This document shows positions 45,640 to 57,066 of a DNA stretch of 64,000 nt, piece after piece. Numbering within the stretch: position 1 is the first letter of the stretch; every line of letters begins with the position of its first letter. The notes beneath the pieces are model-generated. The model had not been told where the DNA came from and made no database searches. It saw only the letters and a program-made list of their open reading frames with translations. The stretch spans positions 2,294,001-2,358,000 of the forward strand of contig JAJGBQ010000006.1 of assembly GCA_022457065.1 (NCBI GenBank), given 5' to 3'. The DNA comes from Curvularia sp. ZM96. Lineage: Eukaryota > Ascomycota > Dothideomycetes > Pleosporales > Pleosporaceae. The translations under genes and the position numbers were made by a program.

Positions 45640-46278
45640 TTACGCTTACTCAAAACGCAAGGTCTCGTGGTCTTCAACCTCTGGCTCTCTCAATCTCCGA
45701 TATTCGCTCCAGGGGCTACTCATTAGCTCATCGCTACACTATTGCGTGACCTCTTGGAAGAAAATTGTGACCCTAATGAACAAGACACAATCCACAGTTC
45801 ATGGAGATTGCACATGTTTCAACACATGTGCTTAATATTGGAGTTGACACTTTTCGAACACCACGGCGAAAAGCCCTCAGCAGTCGGCCTAGGTATTGAC
45901 AATTCCGGCTTTGCCAAGACAGTGTTCCAACAGTGGGATAGGTATGACAACTGTGGTCCGGAGCATCACCTTTGCCACAATGAGTTAGCAGACTCCTCAT
46001 TATTTGCGCAGCATTACGTTGCTCCTTCCTTGGAAACACTAGAAACTACATTCACTCAGACTCATGGTCGTTTACCAACATATATCTTGGGTACGTCTCC
46101 TGAATGTCGGGTACCAGTGACAATTTACGGATGGCCTTGGAGCAACCTAATGACAGCCAACCCTGTTCCACCGGCACGTGCACCTCAGAATGCCGTTCCC
46201 ATTTATCTAATTGTTAGAAGACTGTCAAATCAAAACCCCCCAAAAAACAGTAACAAAAGATGTATAAAGTACATTTAG
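45640..46278 (+). pseudogene. Unassigned frame, possible ankyrin-protein remnant
   Basis: The frame ending at 46,278 contains LLRDLLEENCDPNEQD and, later, a second weak LTLFEHHGEKPSAV segment. These resemble the ends of ankyrin repeats (LLE.GADPN...). The surrounding residues fit no repeat well, an in-frame TAG interrupts the upstream part near 45,730, and no start or splice pattern makes a full protein. It could also be a chance frame. Confidence 0.25.
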
Positions 46279-48985
46279 AACTAGGCGAAGGAAGAGAAAG
46301 AAACTGGCGTTAAACTGTTCATCCACGGGGATGGCTTCGGCTCCGCTTGCATCAAGGAGTGTTTCAAAGAAAGCAAATCATGCATAATGTGCAGAACGGT
46401 ACAATTCTATACAAACATATGGTATGCAGGCGGTTTCTCCTAAGCAAAAAGAGAGGGGTTTCATAATGTGTTGGCTGCGTGTTAACTATCAACTTCAAAT
46501 TCACCTGCCAGACAAATCTATATTGTCGTCTTGATGTGTCTTGCAGATTTACTAGTACTACACATTATGTAGCTCTGGGTCTTGTGTTCAGCGTTATTTA
46601 TCATATATAGAAGAAGAATCCTATTACAGTACTGCTGCGTAAATTGAAGACTATATGCATCGACTTCACTGTATTCCCAAGAAGGTGGAGAGAAGATACT
46701 GGCCGTATTTCTAGACTTAACGCACCGTGTTGCTCACTCGTGTAGTTGCCTGAGTGAGTTGTCTAATCATGAACGCTGCTACCGGTCAAAAGAGAAGTCG
46801 GCTGATTACGAAGCTCGAAATGGCTTCAATACCCTTACTGCTTCTTTACAAGGGCTCCAGACAGCAATTTCATGTGTAACGTATATGTAGAATGCCTGTC
46901 GCTTGTATGATATTTTTGCACGGCGGTCCAACACCTGCCATATCCAAACTCGGATAGCACGGTCATTGCCGAGCCGTACTTCCCTGCAGGGTCGGTTCGT
47001 TATGGCATAATGTGATAACGATCTGTACGTGCGCGAATGCAATCATTTTGCCCAATCCACCGACATGACCTCTTCGCTAGCGCCGAGGTTCGACCTTTCA
47101 AGCAACACTCATCTGAACATGTTTTGAGTGGCAAGTTTTTTCCCCCGACTGTTGAGGTGGTGGTCTATGCTTTGCCCGCTGTCTCAGGAAGTGGTAAGCA
47201 CCGTATAGATTGCTGCACATTCGAGCCGACCAACTCGTCATTGTGCATACTTGAACATCTTTGTTTCCATTAAATTTTGAACCTCGTCCTGAGTCGTACC
47301 AAAGTTCCCGCTCCCGGCGCGCGCTCAAAGTATATTCTCACGCCACTCGTATCTGATGCTTGGCATCGCCCACGTGAAATGCGGATCGACTTGGTCGGCA
47401 CTGTTCCAACCTTGCCAACGGGAAAAATCCAAGCCCGACAACAAGGCTAATCACAGGCTGGTGATCAACGGAAACAGACCCTGTTACGACTATTAATGTT
47501 TGAGCCTACCTAATATGTACGGAGTACTTGCTTACCACGCGCAAGTATGGATGCACGTACAAGGTACTACCGGCTACGGACTTTAGAATGACGCAAACTT
47601 GCAGAAGTCGGAAAATGAACCCGAGAGTGTAGCAGAAAAGGATACAGAAGAAGTCTCTCAGAAAACAGGCTGAACACTGTGTATCTGTGAACAACGATGA
47701 TGGCACGTAGCCTCATGCTGTGCTCTAACGCCTGAGGCCTGCATATGCAAATCATACACCCTCAAGTAATTCGTGTTCACATGTAGCTTAACCTGATCTG
47801 CAAAAGACTGGGGAGCGACGTGTAACGGTAGGGAAGGCAATGCCTGGCTGGGATAAAATGTGGTTCAACCAGGTATGGCCGGTGGAACTGCTCGGTGCGA
47901 CACGGTACAACGTCGGAGATTTGGCAGATGAGGGGCAATCTGGAGAATGAAGGGTGGCCGCCTTCAGAACGTGCTCGCCACGTGCGTATGGAGCAGAACG
48001 GTGGAGCTCCGTAGGGAGTGCAGCTAGCTGCTCAGAGCATATGTAAAACTCGTGCCGTGCTGCAGAGATGAGAGGCTGAAAAAGCAAAGGGCTATCAGGT
48101 CTGCACTGACTCGAGGCCGTGTTCTGGGCTGGCGCCATTTCGCTTCCAACGCGAACCCATGTTCTGTATACCGGAAGCGGAAGGCGGCCTATACAATGGC
48201 TTGTTTCAGTGCTCGGTGTTGAGCCCGTACCGGCCTGGCTGATAGGAGAAGGCTGTCGGCCTTAGTTGTCAGCTCCTGTCTTCTCGGCACCTCCGCAACC
48301 ACAGACGCACATGCCCGTCTACAAGTACCAGAGAAGGGATACTGAGGTGTGCATTGTTGGTTCTGCCGGTCGCCTCGAGCACGATGAAACCACCAGGTTG
48401 CTTCCCAATGTGTTCGGCCCCGAAGAACAACAGGACGATGCCTTTCTTTTTTCTTCCTTTGTGCCTCGTCCAATCGCGTCCATGGCACGCTGGCGGATCC
48501 TCGTCAGCGCTGGCACACCCCCCAGAAGGTGGAGGTGGAGGTACGGGTTGGTGCATGGGTGACAGACGTCGCCATTGGTGGGCAGAGATTGGATGACAGG
48601 CCTCTGGCGTGGCTAGCCGTGTTCCGCGTCGGCCCGCGTCTTGTGCAACAAATCAGCGCCGCATGTTGAGCCCCCCGCCGCGCTCACTAACCAAAGCTTC
48701 GAGCCCTCGAGCGACAGCCCCATGTCGCATGGCCAGCAGGGTCAGAGCACCCTGGGTGCAGCCAGATAGGCGTCGAGAGTAAACTCAACGGGCATGGCGC
48801 ATGACACTGCCCTGGCCCGGACCATGGCACTGGAAGGCGCCTTATTTGGTTTTATCTGCGTCGACTCGCTCATGCAGCGGGGGCTATAACTACAACCCCG
48901 GCTCCTGGTGTGGCCAACCCTTTCGCAACGGTTCTGTAGAAAACGCTCGACATGCGGTGAAGTCTAGAAGCGGATTGGAATCACC
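46279..48985. other. Long intergenic spacer, no gene seen
   Basis: 2.7 kb without a supportable gene. The GC-rich right part (47,800-48,900) has overlapping frames on both strands, none with recognisable domains or splice structure. It includes the promoter of the following membrane-protein gene. Confidence 0.5.
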
Positions 48986-50215
48986 ATGGCGGACACGACT
49001 ACCAAAGATCGCTTTGACATTGTCAATGGAAAGCAACTGGCTTTACTGATCGCGCCCACCCTCTGCTTCGTCGCAGCCTCGGCTGCCGTGGCAGCGAGAT
49101 GGTATACCAGGAGCGTAAGGAGAATCAACACCGTAACCGAAGATGCCCTCATGTTGGCTGCTCTGGTAAGCCTGCACGACTGGCCAGCTACTGTTGAGTC
49201 AAACTGACATTCAAAGGCTATGAGCTTCGTTGTCGTCACCATGGTCTACGTCTTAGTATTCTTAGGCGGCGAAGGCTTGACAAGCGACGAGATTAGGGCA
49301 GACCCGACCAAGGATTTTAATGTCGTCAACCGGTTCTGGTTACGAGTAAGTTTAAACAAGCCAACAAGACCAGAGAGTTGCTAACTGGTGTCCAAGATGC
49401 AATTCGCACTCGATATTTGCTGGGCGACATCCATCGCAACTGTTCAAATAGCCTTCGCCAAGGCCTATGTCCGCCTATACGAGAAAAAACGCGTCGCTCA
49501 GGTCGCCTGCTGGATTTCCATTGGGCTCATTGCAGTCTGGTACATATGGTCGCTGGCTGGCTGGATCAGCATGTGCCATCCACCAGGAAAGTGTGAATTG
49601 CAAAGCAAGAAGTCTTGCATTATCATTGGATCCCTACACGTCTTCTTCAATAGCGTCATTCTCTTTGCCCCGGTGCCGGCACTGATGGCTGTCGAACTGT
49701 CGACGAAGAGAAGGTGGTCAGTGATGGTTTTATTTCTCCTTGGATGCTTGTAAGTCAAAGGCCGCGCCCGTTCCGAACGAATCCTTTTGACAAAATGTAG
49801 CTGTACAATCCTGGCCGTCCTCCGTATCGATTGCGCGATCAATGTATTCGGGGATGTGACCGTAGATCCCATTGGTGCGTCGTGGTGGCGCATCTGCTTC
49901 TCCCCCATTGAAATCGCGGTCGGTATCATCTGTTGCTGCGTTCCCAACGTTCGTTCATTGCCTTCTTGGCGTAGGAATTCACCAATTGTGCCCAATGAAA
50001 GTCACGGTCTTCGCCGGCTGAAGTTCCGAACGACGAGCAGTGGCTCTTCTACGTCGAATCTGAATGAGCCTTCGCAATGGCTGCCGAATTCCCTGAAGCC
50101 ACAGGCGGCTGCATTTGTCACGTTGACTAATGATTCGGACAACCTCGAGCGGGCAGGATCGTTAGGCGCAAACGAGATCAAGGTTACCAAAGAGTACAAT
50201 CTTGATCGGCTGTGA
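48986..50215 (+). CDS. Fungal rhodopsin-domain integral membrane protein (SAT4-like, seven helices)
   Basis: Four exons, 48986-49165, 49217-49345, 49397-49749, 49801-50215, giving 358 residues with all junctions in frame. Hydrophobic helices appear in order: QLALLIAPTLCFVAASAAVA; a helix after the first junction (MSFVVVTMVYVLVFLG); a segment around FALDICWATSIATVQIAFAK; VACWISIGLIAVWYIWSL; SCIIIGSLHVFFNSVILFAP; VLFLLGCLCTILAVLR; and a helix near WWRICFSPIEIAVGIICC. The arrangement, the ARWYTR motif after helix 1, the FALDICWA..I..AK.Y segment and the hydrophilic Ser/Asn-rich tail match the fungal rhodopsin-domain (SAT4) family, some of which carry an extra CFEM domain absent here. The ligand or role is unknown. 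It could be a plasma-membrane sensor. Confidence 0.8.
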
Positions 50216-50468
50216 CTGTAGAGTAGGACTCAAACTCAAACCATCCAAGTTCAACATCAACTTTAGTAGGCCAAGAAGACAAAAGGAAACCTGACGGGAA
50301 CGTGATGATCGAAAATAGGGCTGCTTACTGTCACATCCTTGGACGTGCTGATCTGGCAAATGCGAAAACGTGGGGATGACGTCACCGGTCCTTCATCCTC
50401 AACCGCTATGCTTTGCAAACTCACCTTTGCCCTTTACCGCAACTCAGCAAATTCGACGAGCACAGGTC

Positions 50469-50642
50469 ATGGCGCCCACATCCAATCCTCGCATTGGCAC
50501 CCTCCTCCGTTACACCTACCAAGCGAACATGGTCTTTTTCACTGGATTTGTGGCGTGGTACTTCCTAAAGGGTCCAGCGCAGAGAACGTCGGAGGACTCG
50601 CACCGCCAAAAGAGCAAAGATGATTCAGTATCGAGGCCATAA
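50469..50642 (+). CDS. Small single-helix membrane protein, 57 residues
   Basis: Single-exon frame from an ATG in good context (CAGGTCATGGCG). The sequence has a short polar start, RIGTLLRYTYQAN, one hydrophobic helix around MVFFTGFVAWYFL, then KGPAQRTSED and a basic, polar tail. The layout (short N-terminus, one helix, charged C-terminus) resembles small mitochondrial or ER membrane proteins. I do not recognise the family. It lies about 250 bases after the rhodopsin-domain gene on the same strand. An additional upstream exon cannot be excluded. Confidence 0.5.
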   Translation: MAPTSNPRIGTLLRYTYQANMVFFTGFVAWYFLKGPAQRTSEDSHRQKSKDDSVSRP

Positions 50643-51445
50643 CCCTCCCAGATATTCGGCATGGGAACACGCTTTGAAAAATACTGTGAGCCTTGGAGAC
50701 ACCACTGAAGAGGAGAAGGACATGAGCAGATGCAAGTCATGCTGGGATTGAGGAAAAGATGAGCCTAGGAAACGACGCTCAGGCGAAAGAATAGTGCTTT
50801 TGAAGAGAGAAAGAGCAGTAGCAAGAAAAGGTTTCATGATCAAGAGTTGCGGCTAGTGTGTCTAAAGGTTGCGCCAAAGCAGTTCGCTATCATCGCACGG
50901 TACCAAATATTTGTCTGCAGTCACCGAGTTTAGTTTCGAAGTTGGACCTCAACCGTCTTCTATGCTGCCCAGGCCTATAATGTTTAGTACATGAATGCAC
51001 TCATATTGACTCATTGCCCTGTTTTGTAAAGGATGCAAAGGAACATCGGCTTTGGTGTGTTGCATCGCGAACATGTGATGGTCCCGAGTGTTGGGCCCCC
51101 AGATGAGGCCATTTGCGCAACTTTTGTACCCACGTCTCCACATTCCTAGCATTCAAGGCTATCAAAAGTAACCGCACCCGGCTAGCTTTGTAACGCATAC
51201 ATGTACTAGGCATGAATAAATGTGTTGGACTCAGAAGCCTAAAGCCTTTCCTCGTTAATATTAATCATTTTTCCTGCTCACAGTCTTCTTTCGGTCCATG
51301 CAGCCCTCTTGCTCACGCTTCATGTAGCGTCATTCTACCATGCAGGTGCTCTCATTTAAATAGCTTAAGAGGGCGTCATTCGTGCCATATCAACGAACGA
51401 CACATTGCGACTCTTTTCTTAGCCTTACTGCATTGTATTAATACT
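50643..51445. other. Intergenic, no gene seen
   Basis: No domain or splice structure recognised on either strand. The 3' part is the likely promoter of the next gene. Confidence 0.45.
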
Positions 51446-52218
51446 ATGCGTCGCGTATCGTATTTCCTCTTCCTTTGTCAGTCGATGATGGACCTCACCA
51501 TTGTTGTCGTACTTGTCTTACTCTTCGCATTCGCATGCTCCAGTTCATCTCACGCCGATCCATGGCAGAATCGTAGTATTGAGGATTGGGGCTCCGGCCT
51601 CCAGCAGCGCGCATACTATAATGCTCTACCATCTATGCCCTTGATATGGGACGAAAAGTATGTCTCGCATCACTGGCTACACATGTAGCGTACCTACAAG
51701 TAACCTAACGTCGCGAATAGTTCGACGCTGTGCCCACTAGTAGTTGCTGCTGTGACGTTGTTCATATGGGTGGTTCGCTTTCAGATAAACTGCTTCAGTG
51801 AACATACTCTGGACCATCATGCAAACCACACCATCAATGCAATGTATGACGCTCTTTTAGCAGGCCTCTGGGCGTGCAGCGCAGTGGTCCAAAGCTCGGG
51901 AGATTTCTCTGATCTCAATCACATTGATTTGAGACCTCGATATCAGGGGGAGAGACGCGTAGATGCAAGGTTATGGGCACTGGGAGGGTGTGAAGTCTCG
52001 AGAATGTCGTATGGGGTGGCGGCTTTTGCGACGTAGGTCATATCCATGACCTCGCATGGTCTTCAGGGAGTTACTCGAAAAGACTGTTGCTGACACTATC
52101 TTCTACTAGCATGTGGTTTTACCTTCGCTTTATGGCGACATGTCTATATCGCGTATATTTGCTCGGCAGAGAGCATGAGCTCCGCTACAGGTCGTGTAGC
52201 TACGATGATAGCGTATAA
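51446..52218 (+). CDS. Four-helix membrane protein, MARVEL-like
   Basis: Three exons, 51446-51657, 51721-52032, 52110-52218, giving 210 residues. Four hydrophobic segments: MMDLTIVVVLVLLFAFACSS; LVVAAVTLFIWVVRFQ; MYDALLAGLWACSAVV; and, across the second junction, GVAAFATMWFYLRFMATC. Between helices 1 and 2 there is a long polar loop with WDE. Helix 3 ends with SSGDFSD and a polar stretch, and the C-terminus is short and charged. The layout and the YDALLAGLWA motif resemble fungal MARVEL-domain proteins, but the match is weak. The frame is open upstream to 51212; I chose the ATG nearest to the first helix. Function unknown. Confidence 0.6.
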
Positions 52219-55099
52219 GAAAAGCGGTTGACTCGTTTTCGTCGGTCCTCTGATATCCCGGGTACTGTAAAATCGGTAACTGAGTGCTGAAATAGAGCCC
52301 ATACCATGACTGGTCATTCTTCCCATCACTCTGCATAAAGCTCTGCCAAACCTAAGTCCGCATCGCGAGTGGTTATATTGAAGAGTGTATAGTCTTCCGA
52401 GATGAACTTGGTTAAACAAAACACAACTGTCGTAAATACGACTGTTTCTTCATATGACTGAGGAGCGTCATCTTTCATTAGAGCAGTGTGCAAAGGTAAG
52501 GCTATTCACACAGTCAACCTAGCAAGTCTGGAATGAATATCAAGCTAAAGCGTGTTGAGTGATTCCCTAGCTTTGATACTCCAGTTTCTATTATACTCGG
52601 ACCTGACACATGAAAGAATCCCGCGTAGTTTCTGATGTCTACAAAATTGACTCCGATGTTCGGTATTATGCGTTTCACATCTAGGCAGGTTGCATTTCCC
52701 AGCGGAGCTCTGGAACAGTGTGCTTAGTATTTACAGCCCTATATCCATACCTCATATCTGTAACGCTACTAATTCCGTCACAACTCCTTCCACTGCAATC
52801 TTGAATTCATTGATCCCCTTAATCACGGCCGTAGAACAGATGTTCGCGCACATTTCCAGCAGTGAACTCTTGAAGCACCTTTCCAATCGGATGAATGATT
52901 GCGCAGACGTCCAGTATTATCGGTGCAAAACTTCATGGAATGTCGATGTTTTTCGGCCTTGAAGTTCAGCATACCGATCAAGATACCCAGAGCGCTCAAC
53001 ATGACGCGACGTAGGCGTATCCAATGTGCAGCCATTTCGGTTGGCCTTCCAAGTCTCATCCCTTATTGTGAGCACCTCTGATTATGGATACATAATGACC
53101 CCATCTCGGCAGTTGGGGATGCAACGATCATACATATCTATCAAGTAATAACAGCCCCACATAGCAACTTTTCACATGTCGAAGACTATGTACCTGCTCA
53201 ATTATGGGGACGCCATCAACGTTTACAAGGTTGTCGTGCTCAAGCAACGCCCAAGACGCTTAGCAGCTTTGATCGTCTGAACAAATTGTAGCCATAATAG
53301 ACTCAAGATAGACAAAGGAGTTTGAGGAACAGGGTGCCACACAGTCCTGAGTGGTCCGTGAAGATAACCGTGTATTTCCCGCTGCATAAACAATCTGTAA
53401 TGGTCTCCGAAGGGAGTACTGGAGATTGTTCTAGCCTCCATGGCAGTCAGGGCTTACCAAAAGTATGAGAATTCTAATTTCGGCGACGGGATGAGCAAAG
53501 TCACGTATATGGACTATCTCAACTTTGAATGTCATAATATGTCGTATAACCCGATAGCCAGAATAAGTAATGCCAAACTGCAGATGTAAGCCCCAAAGAG
53601 CCACAAATAGAACCTATCCCGACACAGAATACACTTTGCATAGCCCAGGTCTACAGTAAGCGATAAGGGTCCGCTTCGTCTTGCAAGCACAATGAAAGTT
53701 GCGTCTAGAGACGGGGCATCGCTTACATGTAATTGGCCCCGCAACAGAACGTCAAACGGAATATGCTTCGGACGAGGTTACTCAAGGTAAAAACAAATAC
53801 CCAAACGTTCCAGAGACGGGTCAATCTGTAGCGGGCGTTTCGACGTATATTTTGCCACACTAGACTAAATGTAGACCCTCGAAACGAAACGAAACAGCAA
53901 AATGAAATGTACATGTTCAGCACATTACCTCAACATGGAAGAGGCATTTGGTATCGACAGGGTGTAGACTTGGAAAACAACGGAAGTATAGCCCCGAGAC
54001 AGACTAGACTGTGACACACGTGTATGCTAATTCTAGAGAAAGAAACAAGCTAATCGCTATACGACGGCGGTAGCAGCAATACGGGTTTTAAGACCCAAAA
54101 AAGAATCCAATTAAACAAAAGCGCTTGGGAAAATTCAATCGCAGGCATCTTTCCCGTAGGTTTATTGGACTTGCGTAAGAAATGACGCGACGTTAGTTGT
54201 CCTGCTGAGGGGGCCCAACTCGGCCCTTCTTGAGGCATTATTTAGATATGGTTTAGGGTCACAGCCACACTCGATAAGACCTAAGCCAAATTAATGCCCC
54301 GAAGGTGGAAAAAGCGAACTGGGGACCTCGAATTAAGCCAACGTTAATGATTACCTATTGCTTGATAATAGTCACGCCCCTAGCAGGAGCCCCTTTCGGA
54401 GTACGGAAATCTCCACCCATCTAGTGTGTCAACTGCAGCTCCACTTTTCGGAGCACACACAGCCGGAGTGATTCACACGATGACCACCGTTAAGCGCCGC
54501 TTGATTGGTGTAACGAAAAAGATACGTTCAAGTAATCTCTATGTGGTATCTACCTGAATCCCAGTTCCTATCCCGCATCCAGTTCCAAATACCACCCGCT
54601 CATTACATCAATCGCATCGCGTTAGAGAAAGGAAAAAAATGTAGAGGGGAAAGGGGTATTAGGTGAAGTATTGTGCTATGTGCTGGGAAAGCAACCGCTT
54701 TCAAACGCTGCTACGTAGGTAAAAGAGAAACAAATCGAAAGACAAAAAACCAACGCTTCATAAATGGGTATATTCCTCCCTCCTCTCTTCTGACCCCATC
54801 AGAATCATATCCTGCTGGTCGAATGAATAAAAAAGGAGACGTGAATGTGTTGTTTGTGTACGTAAGGAAATGGCTGCACAGACGTAGGGTCGGGGGTTGC
54901 TCCGTTGAGGTGACGTGTAGCTCGTTTCGATAGATCGGAACGAGGTTCGGAGTCACCTTATTCGCGGTGATGTATCTTTTTTTGAGTTTTTTTTTTTTTT
55001 TAATCAAATGAAGGTTGACATGCCAGGGCCGGACCAGCCGGTCTGACAAGCTGGACGAGGTATGTCCTGGATCAACAATGGGTGGATGGCATCCTTGGC
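52219..55099. other. Long spacer, no gene supported
   Basis: 2.9 kb. Minus-strand frames at 53,220-53,440 and 53,530-53,920 contain hydrophobic stretches (for example ICSLALLILAIGLYDIL), but they overlap in different frames and lack splice signals that join them. At most this is a decayed membrane-protein gene. A T-run of about 15 lies near 54,986-55,001. Confidence 0.4.
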
Positions 55100-57066
55100 T
55101 TAACCCCAGTTCAGTTCATCTCCCCACGTGCCGCCCATTTCACGATGGGATACGAGGCTGTGTTGCGAAATGTTGCTGGGACGGCGCCGCATTATGAGCC
55201 TAGAGAATCGGTTTTGGGAATGCTCGTCTTTCGGTGGTGGAGGAGGTGGCTGGTCCATTTGAACACCGCGGTGGCTCGAGTTGTTTGATATGTTGATCAA
55301 CCTTGGAACATAGCGTCGCGATGTCGGCGTACTAGGAGCTTGTGACTGTTGCTGCTGGTGGAGAAAATTCGGTGGAAGACTTTGACGCGGGTAATGTGGA
55401 AAGTTGGTGTACTGGGAAGTCGGTACAGAAACAATTTCCTTGGGTTGCTGGAAATCCATGTACGAGCCCGGCTGCTGGTAGTTGAGAAGATCGGGTGTTG
55501 ATGCGAAACCTGCATTTGACCAACCTTGGGGCTGTGGCTGGAAGCTTTGGGCCATGGGCTGAGAAAAGTCTGATGACATAGGTGTCATACCTGTGTCAAA
55601 TGCATTGAACCCCTCCATGCCGGTCGCAGCGCTCATGCCGCTGTGCGACATATCTGTGCTAACGGGCCATTGCGATGGCGTCATTTCTTGTTGCATCGAC
55701 TGTTGAGGTTCTACCGGGTCGATATCCATCATCATCTGCTCTTGCGGAAGTCCATGTGAGCTTTGCAGCCTGTCGTCGGTTCCAAAATCAGGCGTCAAAT
55801 CAGAAGTCTCCAACTTGAATTCCACCAGTTCACCTTGACTAGTATCGTTCGGCTCGGAGATGTCAGGGGTGGCTTCGTTTGCTGATTCAACGTCTTTGGC
55901 CTCAATCTCGGCCAAGTCGAAGGTGTCCTGCACCAGTTTCTCGATGTCGAAAACGCGCGTGTCCCACTTTGTTTCGAGCTTATATCGCAAACGGTTGCAC
56001 TTCTTAGACTCCCACGCTAGTGAAGGCCAGTTCTGTTCATCCCCATATCGTTCGGTCATCATTTGATTCCACGCGCTAGACACCTCTGGCTGCTTTAGCA
56101 GACCAAGGACGACATTAGTGAAGTTCCATTTTGACGATCCTTTCTCTTCAAAATGAAGTGCAATATGTTCGCACCGCTCTTCCCAAGTAGTTAGGAGAGA
56201 AGCACAGAAACCGCATCCCCAAGCGTCCTTGTCGTGCATGACGATTTCGTACTTCTTGACACATGGCGACGCTTTCCTGCTGGTTGGCTGCCCACTCTCT
56301 CGTGGTTGTTTACAATGTTCACAGCCCTATGAGATGTTAGTTTTGGATTGAGAATGTGATTTCTTACTTGACGTACATGCAACTTTGTGTGGTGCTCACG
56401 GAAACGTTTTCCTGCGTGGAAGATTTGCTCACAGTCTGGACACCTCCAAGTGAGTCTTTGCTCGTGGAACTCCTCCTCGTGCGATTTCCAATACGGCTTC
56501 GATTTGAGCGCCTTGTCGCAGAATGTGCATGCGAAATTCTTGGGCGCAGGGGTCGATGTAGTAGATATGGTGGAGAGACGAGAGGATGCGGTCGACAAAC
56601 GCGAAGATGCAGCGCTGTAGTGCGTGAAAGATGAGTCGGTGGATGCGATTGATGAACGGGGATCCGAGAGCATGCTGGGTACTCTGCTAGACGGTACGCT
56701 CAGGTACGAGGACGCACGACTTCCAACGGTCGACATTGACGACCTATCGGCGCCCGAACGACGCATGCCATCTGAAGTCGCGTGAGTAACGGGCCGGCTG
56801 CCAAAGATGCGATCTGACTGACCTCCATTGCGCGCAGCGGACAGTAGCTGCAATATCTGCTGGTCGTCCAGGTGCTTCAGTGCATTGATGTGATCGAAGA
56901 GATGAGGGGTGAATTGGTTCTGTCCTGAGTGACGGGGCGATGAAGTCACGCTCTCGGTTACGCTGCTCAAAGGCGCGGAGCCCTGTAGACTGCGTCGCGG
57001 TCGTTTGAAGGAGTTGCTCTGCTGAGGAGTGCCGAACTGGTATAGTTGTGCGTCGTCGGCCTCCAT
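55100..57066 (-). CDS. C2H2-type zinc-finger regulator with Gln/Pro-rich tail
   Basis: Two minus-strand exons, 57066-56368 and 56326-55100, giving 641 residues. Another in-frame donor nine bases upstream is possible. The start is the ATG encoding MEADDAQLYQFG, because the frame further up begins with TTG. The N-terminal 170 residues are Ser-rich and low complexity. Fingers: CTFCDKALKSKPYWKSHEEEFH (about 181-202), CPDCEQIFHAGKRFREHHTK (with the final LH) and, in exon 2, CGFCASLLTTWEERCEHIALH. A DLAEIEAKD-type acidic region follows. The tail from about residue 380 is rich in Gln, Pro, Ser and Met, like a transactivation region, with PPPPPP near the end. The family is common in filamentous ascomycetes without a settled function. 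Nuclear location is inferred. No clustering with enzymes is seen. Confidence 0.85.

Noticed and set aside
48266..48562. 98-residue frame with MPVYKYQRRDTE start
   Set aside because: Overlapping frames on both strands in a GC-rich stretch, no domain, helix or conservation hint.
53223..53923. Minus-strand hydrophobic frames
   Set aside because: They overlap in different frames and lack splice signals that would join them into one protein.
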